Source: Larix sibirica
Taxonomy: Eukaryota > Streptophyta > Pinopsida > Pinales > Pinaceae
Assembly: GCA_004151065.3 (NCBI GenBank)
Contig: NWUY0304159788.1
Location: 1-30,341 of the forward strand
Direction: 5' to 3'
DNA length: 30,341 nucleotides
Under the pieces are notes generated by a model. The model had not been told where the DNA came from and ran no database searches. It saw nothing but the letters and a program-made list of their open reading frames with translations. The translations under genes and the position numbers were made by a program. Of the stretch, positions 8,969 to 19,024 are shown in pieces. Positions within the stretch are counted from its first letter, which is position 1. Each line of letters starts with the position of its first letter.

Positions 8969-9211
8969 TAGGCCTTTCATCTTTTTACCTTTTCCCAAGT
9001 CCACCTGTAAACTTAAGCCTTTACCCTTTACCTTCAGCCTTAGCCAAGATTTAGCCTTTCACCAGGAAGGAGCCTTTATCTTAAAACCTTCTTCGCTAAC
9101 AAATCTTGTCAGAGCCAGGAGGGGTCCCATTAAGAAACGAAAATGCGTTATCGCCGAAAGCACTTATTAAGGCAAAATACCCTATCTCTATTGGTATTCG
9201 TGGGTTCGTCC
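8969..9211. repeat. CCTTTACC/CAGCCTT-rich degenerate tract
   Basis: The first 100 bases are full of CCTTT-ACC, AGCCTT and ACCTGTAA words. These are the complement of the AAAGGTTACAGGT words at 10104-10267, so the two tracts appear to be related repeats in opposite orientation. No gene is seen. Confidence 0.45.
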
Positions 9212-9235
9212 CTCGCCCTTCTTTGGTCGGGCGAG
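9212..9235. other. Hairpin CTCGCCC / GGGCGAG
   Basis: A perfect 7-bp GC-rich stem (9212-9218 with 9229-9235) encloses a 10-nt loop TTCTTTGGTC. Plant mitochondria use stem-loops mainly to protect or process mRNA 3' ends; no gene lies directly upstream, so no role can be assigned. The loop word recurs at 10328 and 10369. Confidence 0.55.
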
Positions 9236-9247
9236 CTACTAAACGTA

Positions 9248-9271
9248 CCTAAGTATTTATTGGGGTGGGGG
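9248..9271 (+). repeat. Dispersed motif CCTAAGTACTTATTGGGTGGGGG, copy 1
   Basis: CCTAAGTATTTATTGGGGTG continuing into GGGG. The same motif recurs at 23043-23066 and 24236-24260, each time after an A/T-rich run. Confidence 0.7.
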
Positions 9272-9591
9272 AGGGGGGCAGACCCAAGAGAATAATAAAT
9301 AAGTTCCCCATACCCGGCACGGTACAGCACAAGGCACTAGGAGCCGCATTGTGGTGAATTACACATATACGCCTGCTTATTGAACTTGCTGCTTCTTGCC
9401 AAAGGTATCTTGCTTACTTACGCTAATAAGATCTAGGGATGTTAACCGGTAGGAGTGACCATGAAGCCCAGTTTTTATACCTACATGAGACTTACCGCTA
9501 CGAAACAATGGCTCCTACCTGGACTAGAGGGAAGGAATGACGAAGAAGCGTTACATACGTTATTTAAACATTTGAGGATCCAATCATACAT

Positions 9592-9627
9592 AGCCAGTCA
9601 TAGCCATACAGCCAGTCATAGCCACAC
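9592..9627 (+). repeat. 18-bp tandem pair AGCCAGTCATAGCCATAC
   Basis: Two adjacent 18-bp units differing only at the end (CATAC versus CACAC). Partial relatives with GCCAGTCA and AGCCATA words occur around 11640-11690 and 23970-24050, suggesting a dispersed short repeat. Confidence 0.75.
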
Positions 9628-9884
9628 CCTACAAACCAGACATAGCAGCCAGACATTTCCACCCATACAAAGACATACATAGCTTATATAAAAAAACCTA
9701 TAGCTTATACGTAGAAAATACAGTACTAAAGTATACGCTACGCGTTATAGGAGGCAGAAATATCATGCTATTACAAATATGTTGTTTAAGAGCCCATCGT
9801 CCAAACCCTGCTGCTGGCATCAGCTGTCTTTATTTCCGATTGTATCCCTACCGCCCATATGCTGTTACCGGTGAAAGCCAATCA
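9628..9884. other. Intergenic DNA, no gene seen
   Basis: Nothing recognisable between the 18-bp repeat and the SINE-like element. Confidence 0.5.
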
Positions 9885-10006
9885 ATTTTTTTATTTCTTT
9901 ATTTCTTGAAGTTTCCCCTAGGTGGGAGGGAATCATAGGGGATTGAACCCAGAATGCGCTTATAAAGTCCCACCTCTTTCATTAGCTTAGCCAGTTATCC
10001 ATTCCG
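9885..10006 (-). mobile_element. SINE-like element with tRNA-derived head and A-rich tail
   Basis: Read on the minus strand, the element has an RNA polymerase III A-box-like TGGCTAAGCTAATG (9980-9993) and a canonical B box GGTTCAATCC (9940-9949). A short body follows and ends in an A-rich tail of the GAAATAAAGAAATAAAAAAA kind (about 9885-9907). Spacing of A and B boxes fits a tRNA-like head; the CTTTATAA between them resembles an anticodon-loop region. Total length about 120 bp is at the short end for plant SINEs. The body also has an inverted pair GGTGGGA / TCCCACC (9921-9927, 9968-9974). I could not find convincing target-site duplications. If real, this is nuclear-derived DNA moved into the mitochondrion. 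The alternative is a decayed tRNA gene; the stems do not fold into a complete cloverleaf. Confidence 0.45.
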
Positions 10007-10103
10007 AATAAGATGATAGAAGGGCTAATTATATAATTGGGGTATACCCAGTATATAAATACGTATTTTCAAACAAAGGATAAAAAAAGGTGAAAGGCCT
10101 GGT

Positions 10104-10267
10104 GGTTAAAGGTTACAGGTTAAAGGCTTATGGCTTCCCGGCATCTGTCTTCTGTTTTCTGAGTGAAGGCTTCAGTTTAAAGGTTCCTGTTGACAGGCTG
10201 CTTCCTTCTGTTGTACTTACCTGTTGGACTTGGCAAAAGGTTACAGGTGAAGGTTACAGGTAAAGGG
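10104..10267 (+). repeat. AAAGGTTACAGGT direct repeats
   Basis: GGTTAAAGGTTACAGGTTAAAGG at 10104-10126 and AAAGGTTACAGGTGAAGGTTACAGGTAAAGG at 10236-10266 share the word AAGGTTACAGGT, the second in tandem at 12-13 bp. TTTAAAGGTTCCTG at about 10177 is a diverged member. These are short simple repeats of unknown role. Confidence 0.65.
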
Positions 10268-10327
10268 TATCAAAAGAGAAAATCCTGCCAATCATAGAGA
10301 AAAGTCATGAAATGGAGCGAAGCCCAT

Positions 10328-10382
10328 CCCTCCCTTTGGTCGGACAAATATTCTGATAAAAAACCTTGCCCTCCCTTTGGTC
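10328..10382 (+). repeat. CCCTCCCTTTGGTC direct repeat pair
   Basis: CCCTCCCTTTGGTC occurs at 10328-10341 and 10369-10382. CGCCCTTCTTTGGTC in the hairpin at 9214-9228 and the complement of TCGACCAAAGGAG near 19720 are relatives. Confidence 0.7.
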
Positions 10383-10561
10383 AAGCAAGCCTTTCCTTCA
10401 TTTTAAGTCGCCAAATGGGAAATCCCCTCAACCAGAGGACCCGGAGGGACTCATACTTCTTTTAGTCCGCACACTAAAGCCAGTAATTCTATCACTTTGA
10501 CATGCCTTAGCTTTCCCTATTAATTTAGGCCTACGTTGCAGCAGCCTTAAAGCACCTCGTT

Positions 10562-10671
10562 TATTTCAAATCTCTTCCACCAGCCTTCTTTTTCAACTCC
10601 AAAGCCTCCAGATAAGTTTCTCTAGTAGCCACATCGAAGGGAATCTGTTTCCTTTTTAGGGGCTTTTTACG
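10562..10671 (-). pseudogene. Short coding remnant, unidentified basic peptide
   Basis: On the minus strand one frame is open for about 37 codons and ends at TAA (10561-10563). It reads R-K-K-P-L-K-R-K-Q-I-P-F-D-V-A-T-R-E-T-Y-L, then an E/L/K-rich helix and K-A-G-G-R-D-L-K. It looks more protein-like than the surroundings: a basic patch followed by an amphipathic helix. No ATG precedes it; several stops lie upstream in frame. I do not recognise the family. It may be the 3' end of a decayed gene or retroelement. Confidence 0.3.
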
Positions 10672-10738
10672 GATTTACCACTTTTACTTCTTACAAAACT
10701 ACTGCTATTCCTTCATATTAAGGAATCTCTCATATACC

Positions 10739-10782
10739 CCCCCAAGTTCGTCTCAGCTCATTTTTATTTCACAACTTGGGGG
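10739..10782. other. Hairpin CCCCCAAGTT / AACTTGGGGG
   Basis: A perfect 10-bp inverted repeat (10739-10748 with 10773-10782) with a 24-nt A/T-rich loop. It could form a stable stem-loop in RNA from either strand. On the minus strand it lies upstream of the short coding remnant at 10562-10671. Confidence 0.65.
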
Positions 10783-11113
10783 AAAGCCAAAAAATTACAG
10801 GAAAAAGAAGTACAACTCGGATCGCTATCGCTTGTCGTTGAAAAGGATAATAAACTCTGCTCCCAGAAATTACAGGACAGCACATGGTAGAATCCATAAG
10901 TTGAAACAGCAGAGCCCACAGCAGAGGCAGCCGAAAGAAAGATATGTCAGCTTAGGAGCCCTAGAATTTTGAGACCTGGAAGCCGCTTGGAGCTATACTG
11001 ATACTGCTATCTCCTGAAGGCAGGCCAGTGTCGAAGCTTTCTATTAGGTAGGAAGGCTTTAAATATATATATAATACATTGAGGCAGTCGTGCTTTGAGC
11101 TGGACCATCAGGA
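10783..11113. other. Intergenic DNA, no gene seen
   Basis: No recognisable content before the first GSTNDA-type segment. Confidence 0.5.
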
Positions 11114-11450
11114 ATGCCCGCTACTGCTACTTATTCTGATTCTGCTGGGAGGAATACTGCTGCTTGTTATGCTTATACTGATACTGGGACTACTTCCGGT
11201 TTTGCCGGTCGAATGCTTGGCTTACTTCTGGTTATAATGCTTCCGGGAATGAGGCTGCTGCTGGGAATTAGGCTGGGACTGCTGCTAGTTATGCTCCGGG
11301 AATTATGCCAATTGAATGCCCGCCCATGCCCGTTTACGAATAACTGTTTCCCAATGATGCTGTATTATCCGTGAATGTATAACTGAGGCTGGAAATAATG
11401 CTAGGGCTATCCTGGAAATAAAATTATGCCAGTTACAACGTTGCTCATGG
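11114..11450 (+). repeat. GSTNDA-type degenerate coding repeat, segment 1
   Basis: From the ATG at 11114 the frame reads Ala/Thr/Tyr/Ser/Asp/Gly-rich for 33 codons (MPATATYSDSAGRN, then YAYTDTGTTSGFAG). The texture then moves to another frame (NAWLTSGYNASGNEAAAGN, stop, AGTAASYAPG) and later EAGNNARA. Codons are mostly of the RNY type (GCT, ACT, GAT, AAT, GGG/GGA). Small indels and stops break it, so it is not a functional gene as it stands. It belongs with the segments at 17500, 24642 and 26750. Confidence 0.6.
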
Positions 11451-12488
11451 CCCTTTCTCTACTTCTTCTCTCATCTATTGGATCATTTGTATTTTCGTCG
11501 GTGCAAGAGGGACGGTAAAAAAAGTATTTATACTACCCGTTTCTCTCTTTTTTCTGCCTGAGCTTAGAGCTTACAGTATGTCCAGTCCACCTATACGGCA
11601 CTATATCTGATATACCACCAGGAGGGCTAGAGTCAGTCATTGCCAACCAGTCATTGCCAGTCAGAGCCAGAAGGCCAATAGCCATACATATCCCATGCTT
11701 GCCTCGAGAGATAGATATTGATTGATTGGATTGCCAACATCTACAGAGCGGGGTGGGACTACGGACGGAGGATGTAGCAGTGTGAGGTGCGCCAATTGAT
11801 GAAAAAATCTTATTCGCTTGTCGATTTATTAAGCTGCTGGCCGGTAGTGACCATAAGTAGGTGTTGGCTGCGAAGGTGTACGGAGATATAAAATGAGATA
11901 TCACGTTCGTTGCTAGCTGGTTGTGAAGTGACCGTGTGGCAGAAAAGGTTACAGAAAGCGTAATAGAGGATTGGTTCCAGAAGGCCAGTAATAAAAGAAA
12001 GCATTGGGTATAATTATGAATAAACCCAGTTTTGCATTACCAGTCGGTTGCCGCAGGGAGCATGCCCGCCTCACATGCATTCATTCTCAAACACTATGAA
12101 ACGAATGGTGCTACTGCATCATTATACATATATAGGGAGCGGCTACTTATTATATAAGTAAGATAGATAAATAAGGCGAACATAATCATCAGAAGGATTT
12201 CCCAAGTACATGGCTCTGCAACAAGATGAGGACCGGTTCTTCCACGGCGAGCAGGTATCTAAGTGTTTAAAATAAATAAAAAGACTTAATTATCCACATT
12301 GATGGACCAGCAATAGTAAGTAGAGGTCACTATAGTAGTAGATTCATAGGTAGTAAAGATAGCATTTATATAGAAGAGATATATCCATTCTCCCAGCCCA
12401 TCCACCAGCGAGCTAGCCTAGCTGGGCCATACCTAGCCAACAATGGTAGACCCAACATCTATATAAGTTGTTTCCGTGGAGAGTCTCG
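11451..12488. other. Intergenic DNA, no gene seen
   Basis: Holds minus frames at 11533-11904 and 11810-12004 without family features. AACCAGTCATTGCCAGTCAG and AATAGCCATAC words around 11646-11690 are relatives of the 18-bp repeat at 9592. Confidence 0.5.
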
Positions 12489-12760
12489 TCCATGTGGATT
12501 CTTTAAGCTTTATAGACAGAACTACTACTAGACAAGAAGCCCTAGAGTTGCCTATATAATAGTAGTCTATTGAAGCTTCAGAGAGTAAGATATTTTACCT
12601 ACTTTTATTAGTGCACTTTGATCCGTGTGAAGACCATATCTTAAGCTATGTAGACAGAACTACAAGACTTTGTACTACATAGCCTACAAATCTCACTATC
12701 TAGCAGCCTAAGAGTGGAAAGCCTTAAAGAGACAAGAGCCCTAGTCTGTAGTATTAGTAA
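12489..12760 (+). repeat. Diverged ~138-bp tandem pair with TAGACAGAACTAC
   Basis: TTAAGCTTTATAGACAGAACTAC (12503-12525) recurs as TTAAGCTATGTAGACAGAACTAC (12641-12663), offset 138 bp. GT-CATGTGG / CCGTGTGAAG words precede each. ACAAGAAGCCCTAGAG and ACAAGAGCCCTAGTC also recur. The first copy additionally forms an imperfect hairpin (12505-12526 with 12561-12578, AAGCTT ends). Confidence 0.55.
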
Positions 12761-14094
12761 GCCCTATTGCTGATGGACACTTTCTCATTTAGGTACTAGC
12801 CCTAGTCCAAGCACTTAGCCAGTATTGCTGCCTTGGTTTAGCCTTAAGAAAAAAGCTTATTATTATTTTAGTCCTGCCTGGAGCCCCCCCCATGGACTAC
12901 TATAGGTTCTGTTCAAGAAGTGATATGCCACCTTTATCTGGATAAGCTACGTGAGCACTTCTCTTATCCGAGCCACCTTTTGTTACTTAAATTAACATCA
13001 TCTGGATAGGTGTAAGATAGGAGAGCCTCATTTCACATGCCCTATATAAGCGCCAAGAGGGCATTTACAGGAAGGAGGTGGTCGCCGATAAACAGTTTCT
13101 CATTCGCAGCAGAGAATTAACAATTGGGTGACACATAAAAGAAGGCTGAGTAGCCCAGCTATGATTGGCATCAAGTGGATCGAAACCTTACATCGAGTTA
13201 TTACTCTTGGCATTGAGTGATTGAACGTGGGTAAGCATATATTATATCTAAACCTCCTAGGATTTCCTACCGGCATCTACACCTCCCTTGATTGAGTAGC
13301 GGAAAAGAGTCCTGGCATAGGCAGGGTGTTTGTCAATGAGGCGTATGATCCATCACAGGTGCCCTATAAGTAATGCATCAATCAATAAATGGATAACATT
13401 TCCCTCCCTTATTTTTGTAGCGTTAGAGATATAACTAGAGTTCGAGGAATAGATGGAGGTTTGAGGTTAAAGGGGTATAGGTACGGCTGCTGCTATAGGG
13501 AATGCTTGGAACTGACTGGGGCTATCGGACTGTGGCTAAACAAGTGAATCGTATCCGTAAGGTCTGAAATTATCAAGTGGTCTAGGGCAAGTAGTTAGGA
13601 AAAACATAAGGAGCGTAGCGGGTAAGGTGGTTGTATCATTCCATCCTATCCCATCCCATTCTGTAGAAGTAAGATAAATGTATCCGCGCACTTATATTAT
13701 TAAAATGGCGCATTGAAACTTATATACGCAGTATAGGCGTTCCCGCCCAGCACAGACAACTTCTACCCAGACATCCGGGTGAGTGCGTCGAGGAGAGAAG
13801 AGATCTTCCAGGAGAGGATTTGATTAAATTGATTATTTCAAAAATAACATATTACGGAAGAGGCGCTCCCCAACTGCCCCATCTTACGAGATCAGAAGCG
13901 TACCCATAATTCACTGAATAGTCTTCCCACCTACCTACTGCCCAGTATACGCACCCAAGGGACCAGTCCGCGTAAGGCACCTGCTAATTATACCCAGTAC
14001 GCATTCCCCAGTCCGCTTTCCCCTTGAAATCCGCATTCAGTCCAATCCGAAACTGCCTACTCACAGGGAGGTTGCCACAGCGAGGGCCTAAAAT
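12761..14094. other. Intergenic DNA, no gene seen
   Basis: No ORF of 60 codons and no recognisable RNA. A short CCATCC/CCATCCC run lies near 13640. Confidence 0.55.
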
Positions 14095-14147
14095 GGGCCT
14101 AATCAATGGGGCTAATCAATGGGCCTAATCGAAGGGGAATAATCACA
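14095..14147 (+). repeat. 13-bp tandem repeat GGGCCTAATCAAT, four copies
   Basis: Units start at 14095, 14108, 14121 and 14134, exactly 13 bp apart: GGGCCTAATCAAT, GGGGCTAATCAAT, GGGCCTAATCGAA, and a diverged GGGGAATAATCAC. Confidence 0.85.
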
Positions 14148-14297
14148 GGGGCAGGGGCACCCGATAGTAGTCACTGATCGATTGATTGAGGTGGCGATGA
14201 ACGATGAACAATGGCGTTGGCAAGGGCAGTCACGATCACACCTTCCCCTTTAAATCAACTGACGGAACAAGGTTACTACAGGCTTTCCCCTCTTTAC

Positions 14298-14377
14298 CTT
14301 ACCGAGACGGAACATAGCGCCTACTCCCAATAGTTCACTTACCGATACGGAACCGGAGTTCCTACAGCTACTCACAG
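14298..14377 (+). repeat. 40-bp tandem pair CTTACCGA[GT]ACGGAAC
   Basis: CTTACCGAGACGGAACATAGCGCCTACTC and CTTACCGATACGGAACCGGAGTTCCTAC start 40 bp apart (14298 and 14338). A fragment CTGACGGAACAAGGTTACTACAG lies just upstream near 14259. Confidence 0.65.
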
Positions 14378-14748
14378 GGGCACGGGTAGGGGCTTCTGGC
14401 CAATCTAACAAAGCTTCTGGAAGGACCTAGTTGAACAAGCAAGCGGTAGTGATTACTTCAAGTAAGCAGTCCCAGCACCCAAGCAAGGCCATCCATCCAA
14501 GATCGTCTGGCTGTATCGACTAAATCCAAGCAGTTCCAATCTCCGTTCCGCTCCGCTGGGAGTAGTTCCTAAAGAAGGCAGGTTCCACCGATCCCACCAA
14601 CTGAGCTGTCCAACTGCGCAAAGGGGTTAATGAGAATCCGTGTTGTGCCATGTCATGTCATCAATCCTTCTCATCCCCGGATATATGTATTTCCAAATTA
14701 ATCAAGTGAGATAGAGCTAACAGGTCTAGTTATTCTGGTGGGTAGCGG
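14378..14748. other. Intergenic DNA, no gene seen
   Basis: Nothing recognisable. Confidence 0.5.
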
Positions 14749-14860
14749 GCATAAACTGAAAGGCAGGTCTAAATATTTCTAACAGTAGGGTTCTAATGGA
14801 TTCCGAGTATTGTATTGGCTCCTCGGTGGGAACACTGGTTAATAGCGGTACCCAGCAGCA
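14749..14860 (+). repeat. Dispersed intergenic module, copy B
   Basis: Starts GCATAAACTGAAAGGCAGG, then TCTAATGGATTC, then GTATTGGCTCCTCGGTGG and GTTAAT. The same order is found at 15650-15760 (GCATGAACTGAAAGGCGGG, GCAGTGGATTCATAATCG, TATTGGC, GGCTCCTAAGCG). The end part is shared with 464-534. Confidence 0.6.
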
Positions 14861-15649
14861 TATATCTGTGGTGAGCAAGTGTGATTTCATAAATTACGTA
14901 TATAGAAGGTAAACAAATGTGTGGAAAGGGATTAATAGTTGTAACCAAGGTTGTTGTGAATAGTGCCTCCCGTAGGAAGGTGTTATTGGGTGAATAGAAT
15001 AGCAAGCAGCACTCCATCCCATATCCTAAGGTGAAGGTAATAATAAAGGTAAGGGATTGGTGGCTCCCGTCTGTAAAGGTTCATAGCAGTACCAACCTCC
15101 TCTCCTAAGCGTTTCATTCAGTAAGTGGTCTAGTTCGAACAGTTCTAGGTCGGATAGGTGGGTAGATTGTATGGTAACACAAGAAGGTTCGGTAAAGTAT
15201 ATAAATATAAGAGTGCCGTACTTCGCTCTTTTTAATAAAGCAAGTGCAATAAAAAAGCATATCATGTAAATCAAGCTAAATTAATCCAATGATATAAGGG
15301 GTGAAGCCCGACCCGAACAATAGCAATATCAATGCTAAAAGTGGTTCAGGTAGGTATCATGAGGCCAGCCGGTCTATAAACACAAGCAAGGGTTGACGAA
15401 AGGTAATAGACTGACTGATCTAAGTGCTTAGCTCACTTCGTGCCTCCCCCCCTACCCTTGCTTCTCCTTTGAAATATCTCAAAGTTGAAGTATGTGGGCC
15501 GGTGTCTAGTTGTGAATACGCAAGGTGAGATGATGCACATAAGTTAAGGCAAGTAGGCTAGTCTAAGCGCGGCCCAAGTAAGCATGATTAAAGGCAAGTG
15601 TTATAACAAAGAAGCATCTCCTGGCACTACAGGCAGGTGAAGAATATAA
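14861..15649. other. Intergenic DNA with short direct-repeat words
   Basis: Minus frames at 14793-15017 and 15026-15274 have no family features. CTCCTAAGCGTTTCATTCA with GGTCTAGTTCG (15094-15140) has a relative at 15886-15935. GATTAAAGGCAAGTGTTATAA at 15586-15606 is repeated exactly at 16238-16258. Confidence 0.5.
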
Positions 15650-15760
15650 AGCATGAACTGAAAGGCGGGTCTATTCCTTCCTAGAATGCAGTGGATTCAT
15701 AATCGTATTGGCAAGGCTGGCTCCTAAGCGAGATAGTTCATATTGATACAAAGAATATAA
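15650..15760 (+). repeat. Dispersed intergenic module, copy C
   Basis: Diverged direct copy of 14749-14860, with the same order of landmark words about 900 bp downstream. Confidence 0.6.
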
Positions 15761-17499
15761 TTAATAAGAGAAGGGTAGGTAAAAGGGTTCATAGAAAGGC
15801 TTCGCTCCTGATTATGAGCTGAAGCAATAAGTTCTAAGTAGTAAGGTTGTGTCATGCCGTTCTTATAAGAGGTGCAGTTAGTATCTCCTAAACATTCATT
15901 CATAAATAGGTCTAGGGCTACAGGTCTAGTTCGTGCAGATAAAGAGAAACCAAGGGGGTGGTTAATAGCATGCCATACCTGCCTACTTTAGTCTTCATTA
16001 CATCCATCACTGGGTTAGGGCTAACTCCACTCCATGCTCCTAGGGTTATAAGGTACGAGGTTCAAACAAATTCCTGACTGGTGTTCCTAGGTGAGAACAT
16101 TATACCAAATAAGTTAATATGTGTGACCCAGAAGATTCTATGTGGTACCCGGCCATAAGAATTCACAGGGCAAGGCAGTAAGTATAAGTAAAGGAGTGGA
16201 TGCTCATAAGTAAAGTGTTATGCCCCATACCTCCTAAGATTAAAGGCAAGTGTTATAAAAGGCATCATCATCTTGATAGGTCAAAAATTATTGCTCTACT
16301 CACATATTGATCATGGCTGAGTGGTGGGTGTATCGATTGTCATTGAAACAAAGTTGACTGCAATAAACTCGGTGGGGTGTGTACATGATTTTTGGCTGCG
16401 GGTAGGGGATTGGAAAATATGAGAGTGGCCCAAAATTGTGAGAGGTCCTAACAATGGTGGGTGTAATGACAAAATTGTGAACCCATAGTGCATGCATGAT
16501 TCGTGCATAGTTCTTTTTTCCTTGGTTTGAGGGGCTCTACTTGAGGAGTGGGGAGTATGCCCCCCGCATAGAAGTTAAAAATGAGAGCAGTGCTTATGGT
16601 AATTACTATTTTCCGGTAAGGAGTAGGTCTGCTTCAGTCTCTCTAAGGTATTAAACACAAAATATGCGATCTTATAAACGTATTTAGCGCTTGTATTAAT
16701 GGCAATTTCGGGTTAATATTATTTTATGTTGGCAAAAGCGCCTCCCAGGTGTAAAGTGTGTTGACTATGAAAAAAGTTTCTATATGTAGATTCTGGTTGA
16801 TGGGAAAGTAAAATTAGGGTGGTTTAATAGTATAGAAGATCTATCCCGAAGCAAACTATCCTGCGTAGACACCTATTGAGCGAAAAGGCGAAATAGAAGC
16901 CTTTCAACTCTTGATTATTCCCTCTATTTGGTGATGGTTATATGATAGGGCTAGAGAAGCAGAAGAAGGGCGTAGGATGTCGAGGGACTAGTCTGTGTTT
17001 GTTGGTATAGTGCGTGGAAGTAAAAGTGAGTCAAGTCTCCCTTCGTAGGCGTATCCTTATTCTGGGAAGGTCTATTCCTTACCATCCTCTGTGGAAACCA
17101 TGTAATAAAGCAAAGGATGACTACGGCGAAACAAAGGATTGGATAGAATAACAAGTGTATGTCCCTCCCCGCGTGGAGGGTAGGAAGGTTGGGGTAATGT
17201 GGCTGGGTAGGCATTGCTTGTTCCAGTTGTAAAATAGTGGATTGGTATAACCATCTGGAGAACCTTTTTGTATTGGCCCAATTGCATGCCAAAGAGTTGT
17301 GGGTCTATTAAGAATGAGTGAGCCCCAACTTCTTCAATTTTGGTTTTTTTATGCTTGCTTGAGATCTATTATTACTTGATTGGTCTACTATAGATCTTCC
17401 CAAACCAGTGAAATCATCTGAGAACCCACCCCGGTCAAGCTGGGACTGGATAAAGATAAGGTGCCGCCATAAAAGTCCTAATTAACAGCGTAATCAAGC
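15761..17499. other. Intergenic DNA, no gene seen
   Basis: Includes the second GATTAAAGGCAAGTGTTATAA (16238-16258). Overlapping minus frames at 16300-16508 and 16951-17292 show no family features; their overlap in two frames argues that they are chance ORFs. No tRNA or rRNA is seen. Confidence 0.5.
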
Positions 17500-18115
17500 G
17501 CATAATTGACTGCTTCAACTGGACCTGGAACTGCAACTGGGTCTGCAGGATCTACTGCTGTTTAGGCTCGGTCAACTGCTTCATCTCCTGGATTTACTGG
17601 TACTGGATCTACTGAATTAATTTGTTAGTGCTGCTGAAACCACTGATGCTACTGCTGCTAAAGTGGTGGGTACTTATGCTGCTATTGATGTTGTTGCTTT
17701 TCGATCTGTAACCGTGCGAAGGGATGCTAGGGATGCTGCTGGGCCTAGAACTGCTCGTGCTGTAGAATACCTAAAGGATCTCCTAGGGGCTAAGGTGGCT
17801 GGCTGGTGGGTCGCTTTCTGTCTTTCTGGCTTCAACTGCTGCGAGAAGCTCTTTAGGTGGATTACCTTTTGCTGGATTGATTTCTGAACCATTTAAAGGG
17901 GCTTAACCAACAGAATCTACTGATGCTACTGGTACTGGCTCTCGAACGGAAGGGACTGGAATTGGAACTCAAACTGATGCTTCCACCCTTGCTTTTGGAT
18001 CATTTACCTTGAATCGGTCAATGACCGGATCTACTGGATCCACGCCTGGAATTGGAGCTCCTGGTGGTGCTGCTGAAACCACTACTATTGGGTTTAGAAC
18101 TTGCCCAGCTTAAGC
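17500..18115 (+). repeat. GSTNDA-type degenerate coding repeat, segment 2 (Gly/Thr/Ser/Ala-rich)
   Basis: One frame reads STGPGTATGSAGSTAV, a stop, ARSTASSPGFTGTGSTEL. It then shifts to SAAETTDATAAKVVGTYAAID (continuing in the ATG frame 17663-17887) and later STDATGTGSRTEGTGIGTQTD and GSTGSTPGIGAPGGAAETTT, stopping near 18110. The nucleotide word GGATCTACTGG recurs. This copy is richer in Thr/Gly and poorer in Asn/Asp than the later ones. Stops and frame changes mark it as decayed. Confidence 0.6.
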
Positions 18116-18294
18116 TCTCACCTCCGCTGTCAAAGTAGACTACAAAGTAGGAACAAGGGCGCCTAGTATCAGGAAGGTACGCTGGGCTATGGGGTGCCAG
18201 GCTGGAGCTTTCCTTTTACGCACGCTTCTTTTGCCTCTGTGAGCACTGGTTCCTTCTTTAGATCTAGAGATTTTATAGTGATAGTCGCCGCTCG
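18116..18294. other. Intergenic DNA, no gene seen
   Basis: Nothing recognisable. Confidence 0.45.
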
Positions 18295-18754
18295 ATGACC
18301 TACCTGAATCGCTCGATCCGGCCCATCCTCGTTAGTCCCACCCCCAAGCATATGAGCAAACAACTAACCGAAACAAAACATTTTTCAACATGCGGACGGG
18401 ATGGAGTTCAAACAGTTTCTGAGAATCAGTATGGAAGGGCCTCCCGGCTGACACACTCGTGCATGCATAAAGCCACCCACCTACTCTCTCTCGAGAGCCC
18501 AGCTGGCATGGGGTTCCGTGCCCGAGCGAGGGTGAAGAGATAGTTAGTTGTTAGTTCCCATCGCTGTCCTCACAAGCAAGTGGAGTGAGCCGCTGGTTGC
18601 CTTATATTGCATATTTGGTTTGGTTGGTTTTCGCCGGCCTGCCTCACGTCGAATATTCTATATTCGTAGTGGGAGCCAGCCATTGGGACTTACCTCAAAA
18701 GGTAAGTGTCCTTTCGGACCCAACCTCTCGCAAATAAATGAGTGCTTCTACTAA
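18295..18754 (+). other. Consecutive open frames, unidentified
   Basis: Two plus frames follow one another (18295-18543, 82 codons, and 18548-18754, 68 codons) and differ in texture from the repeat-rich flanks; the sequence is more GC-rich. The proteins show no motif I can name. This could be a fragment of a mitochondrial intron or leader, or a transferred sequence. I do not call a gene. Confidence 0.25.
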
Positions 18755-19024
18755 CCAACAACTGACTTATTGCTTCTTGGGCCAACTAGGAATACTACTT
18801 TCTTTCCCGGCCAACAAACAATGAATTCTTCTATCTATATAGGTGGGTGGCCTCTGAAGAGCTCCGCTGGATACCCAAAACTCTATCAATTGATCCTTTA
18901 CTGTTGGGGGGGAACCCATTGGTTGGGTGGAAAAGAATGAAATATTGGAGGGCAGCTAGTTAAACCAACTCTATTGCGCCACCCACCTTGGAAACACACC
19001 TACCTTGGTGCATCTCAGCTGAAA
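18755..19024. other. Intergenic DNA, no gene seen
   Basis: CTAACCAACAACTGAC, CCAACTAGG and CCAACAAACAATG words give weak internal repetition; nothing else seen. Confidence 0.45.

Noticed and set aside
16300-16508. Two overlapping 65-codon minus ORFs
   Set aside because: Overlap in different frames and neither shows any protein feature; chance ORFs.
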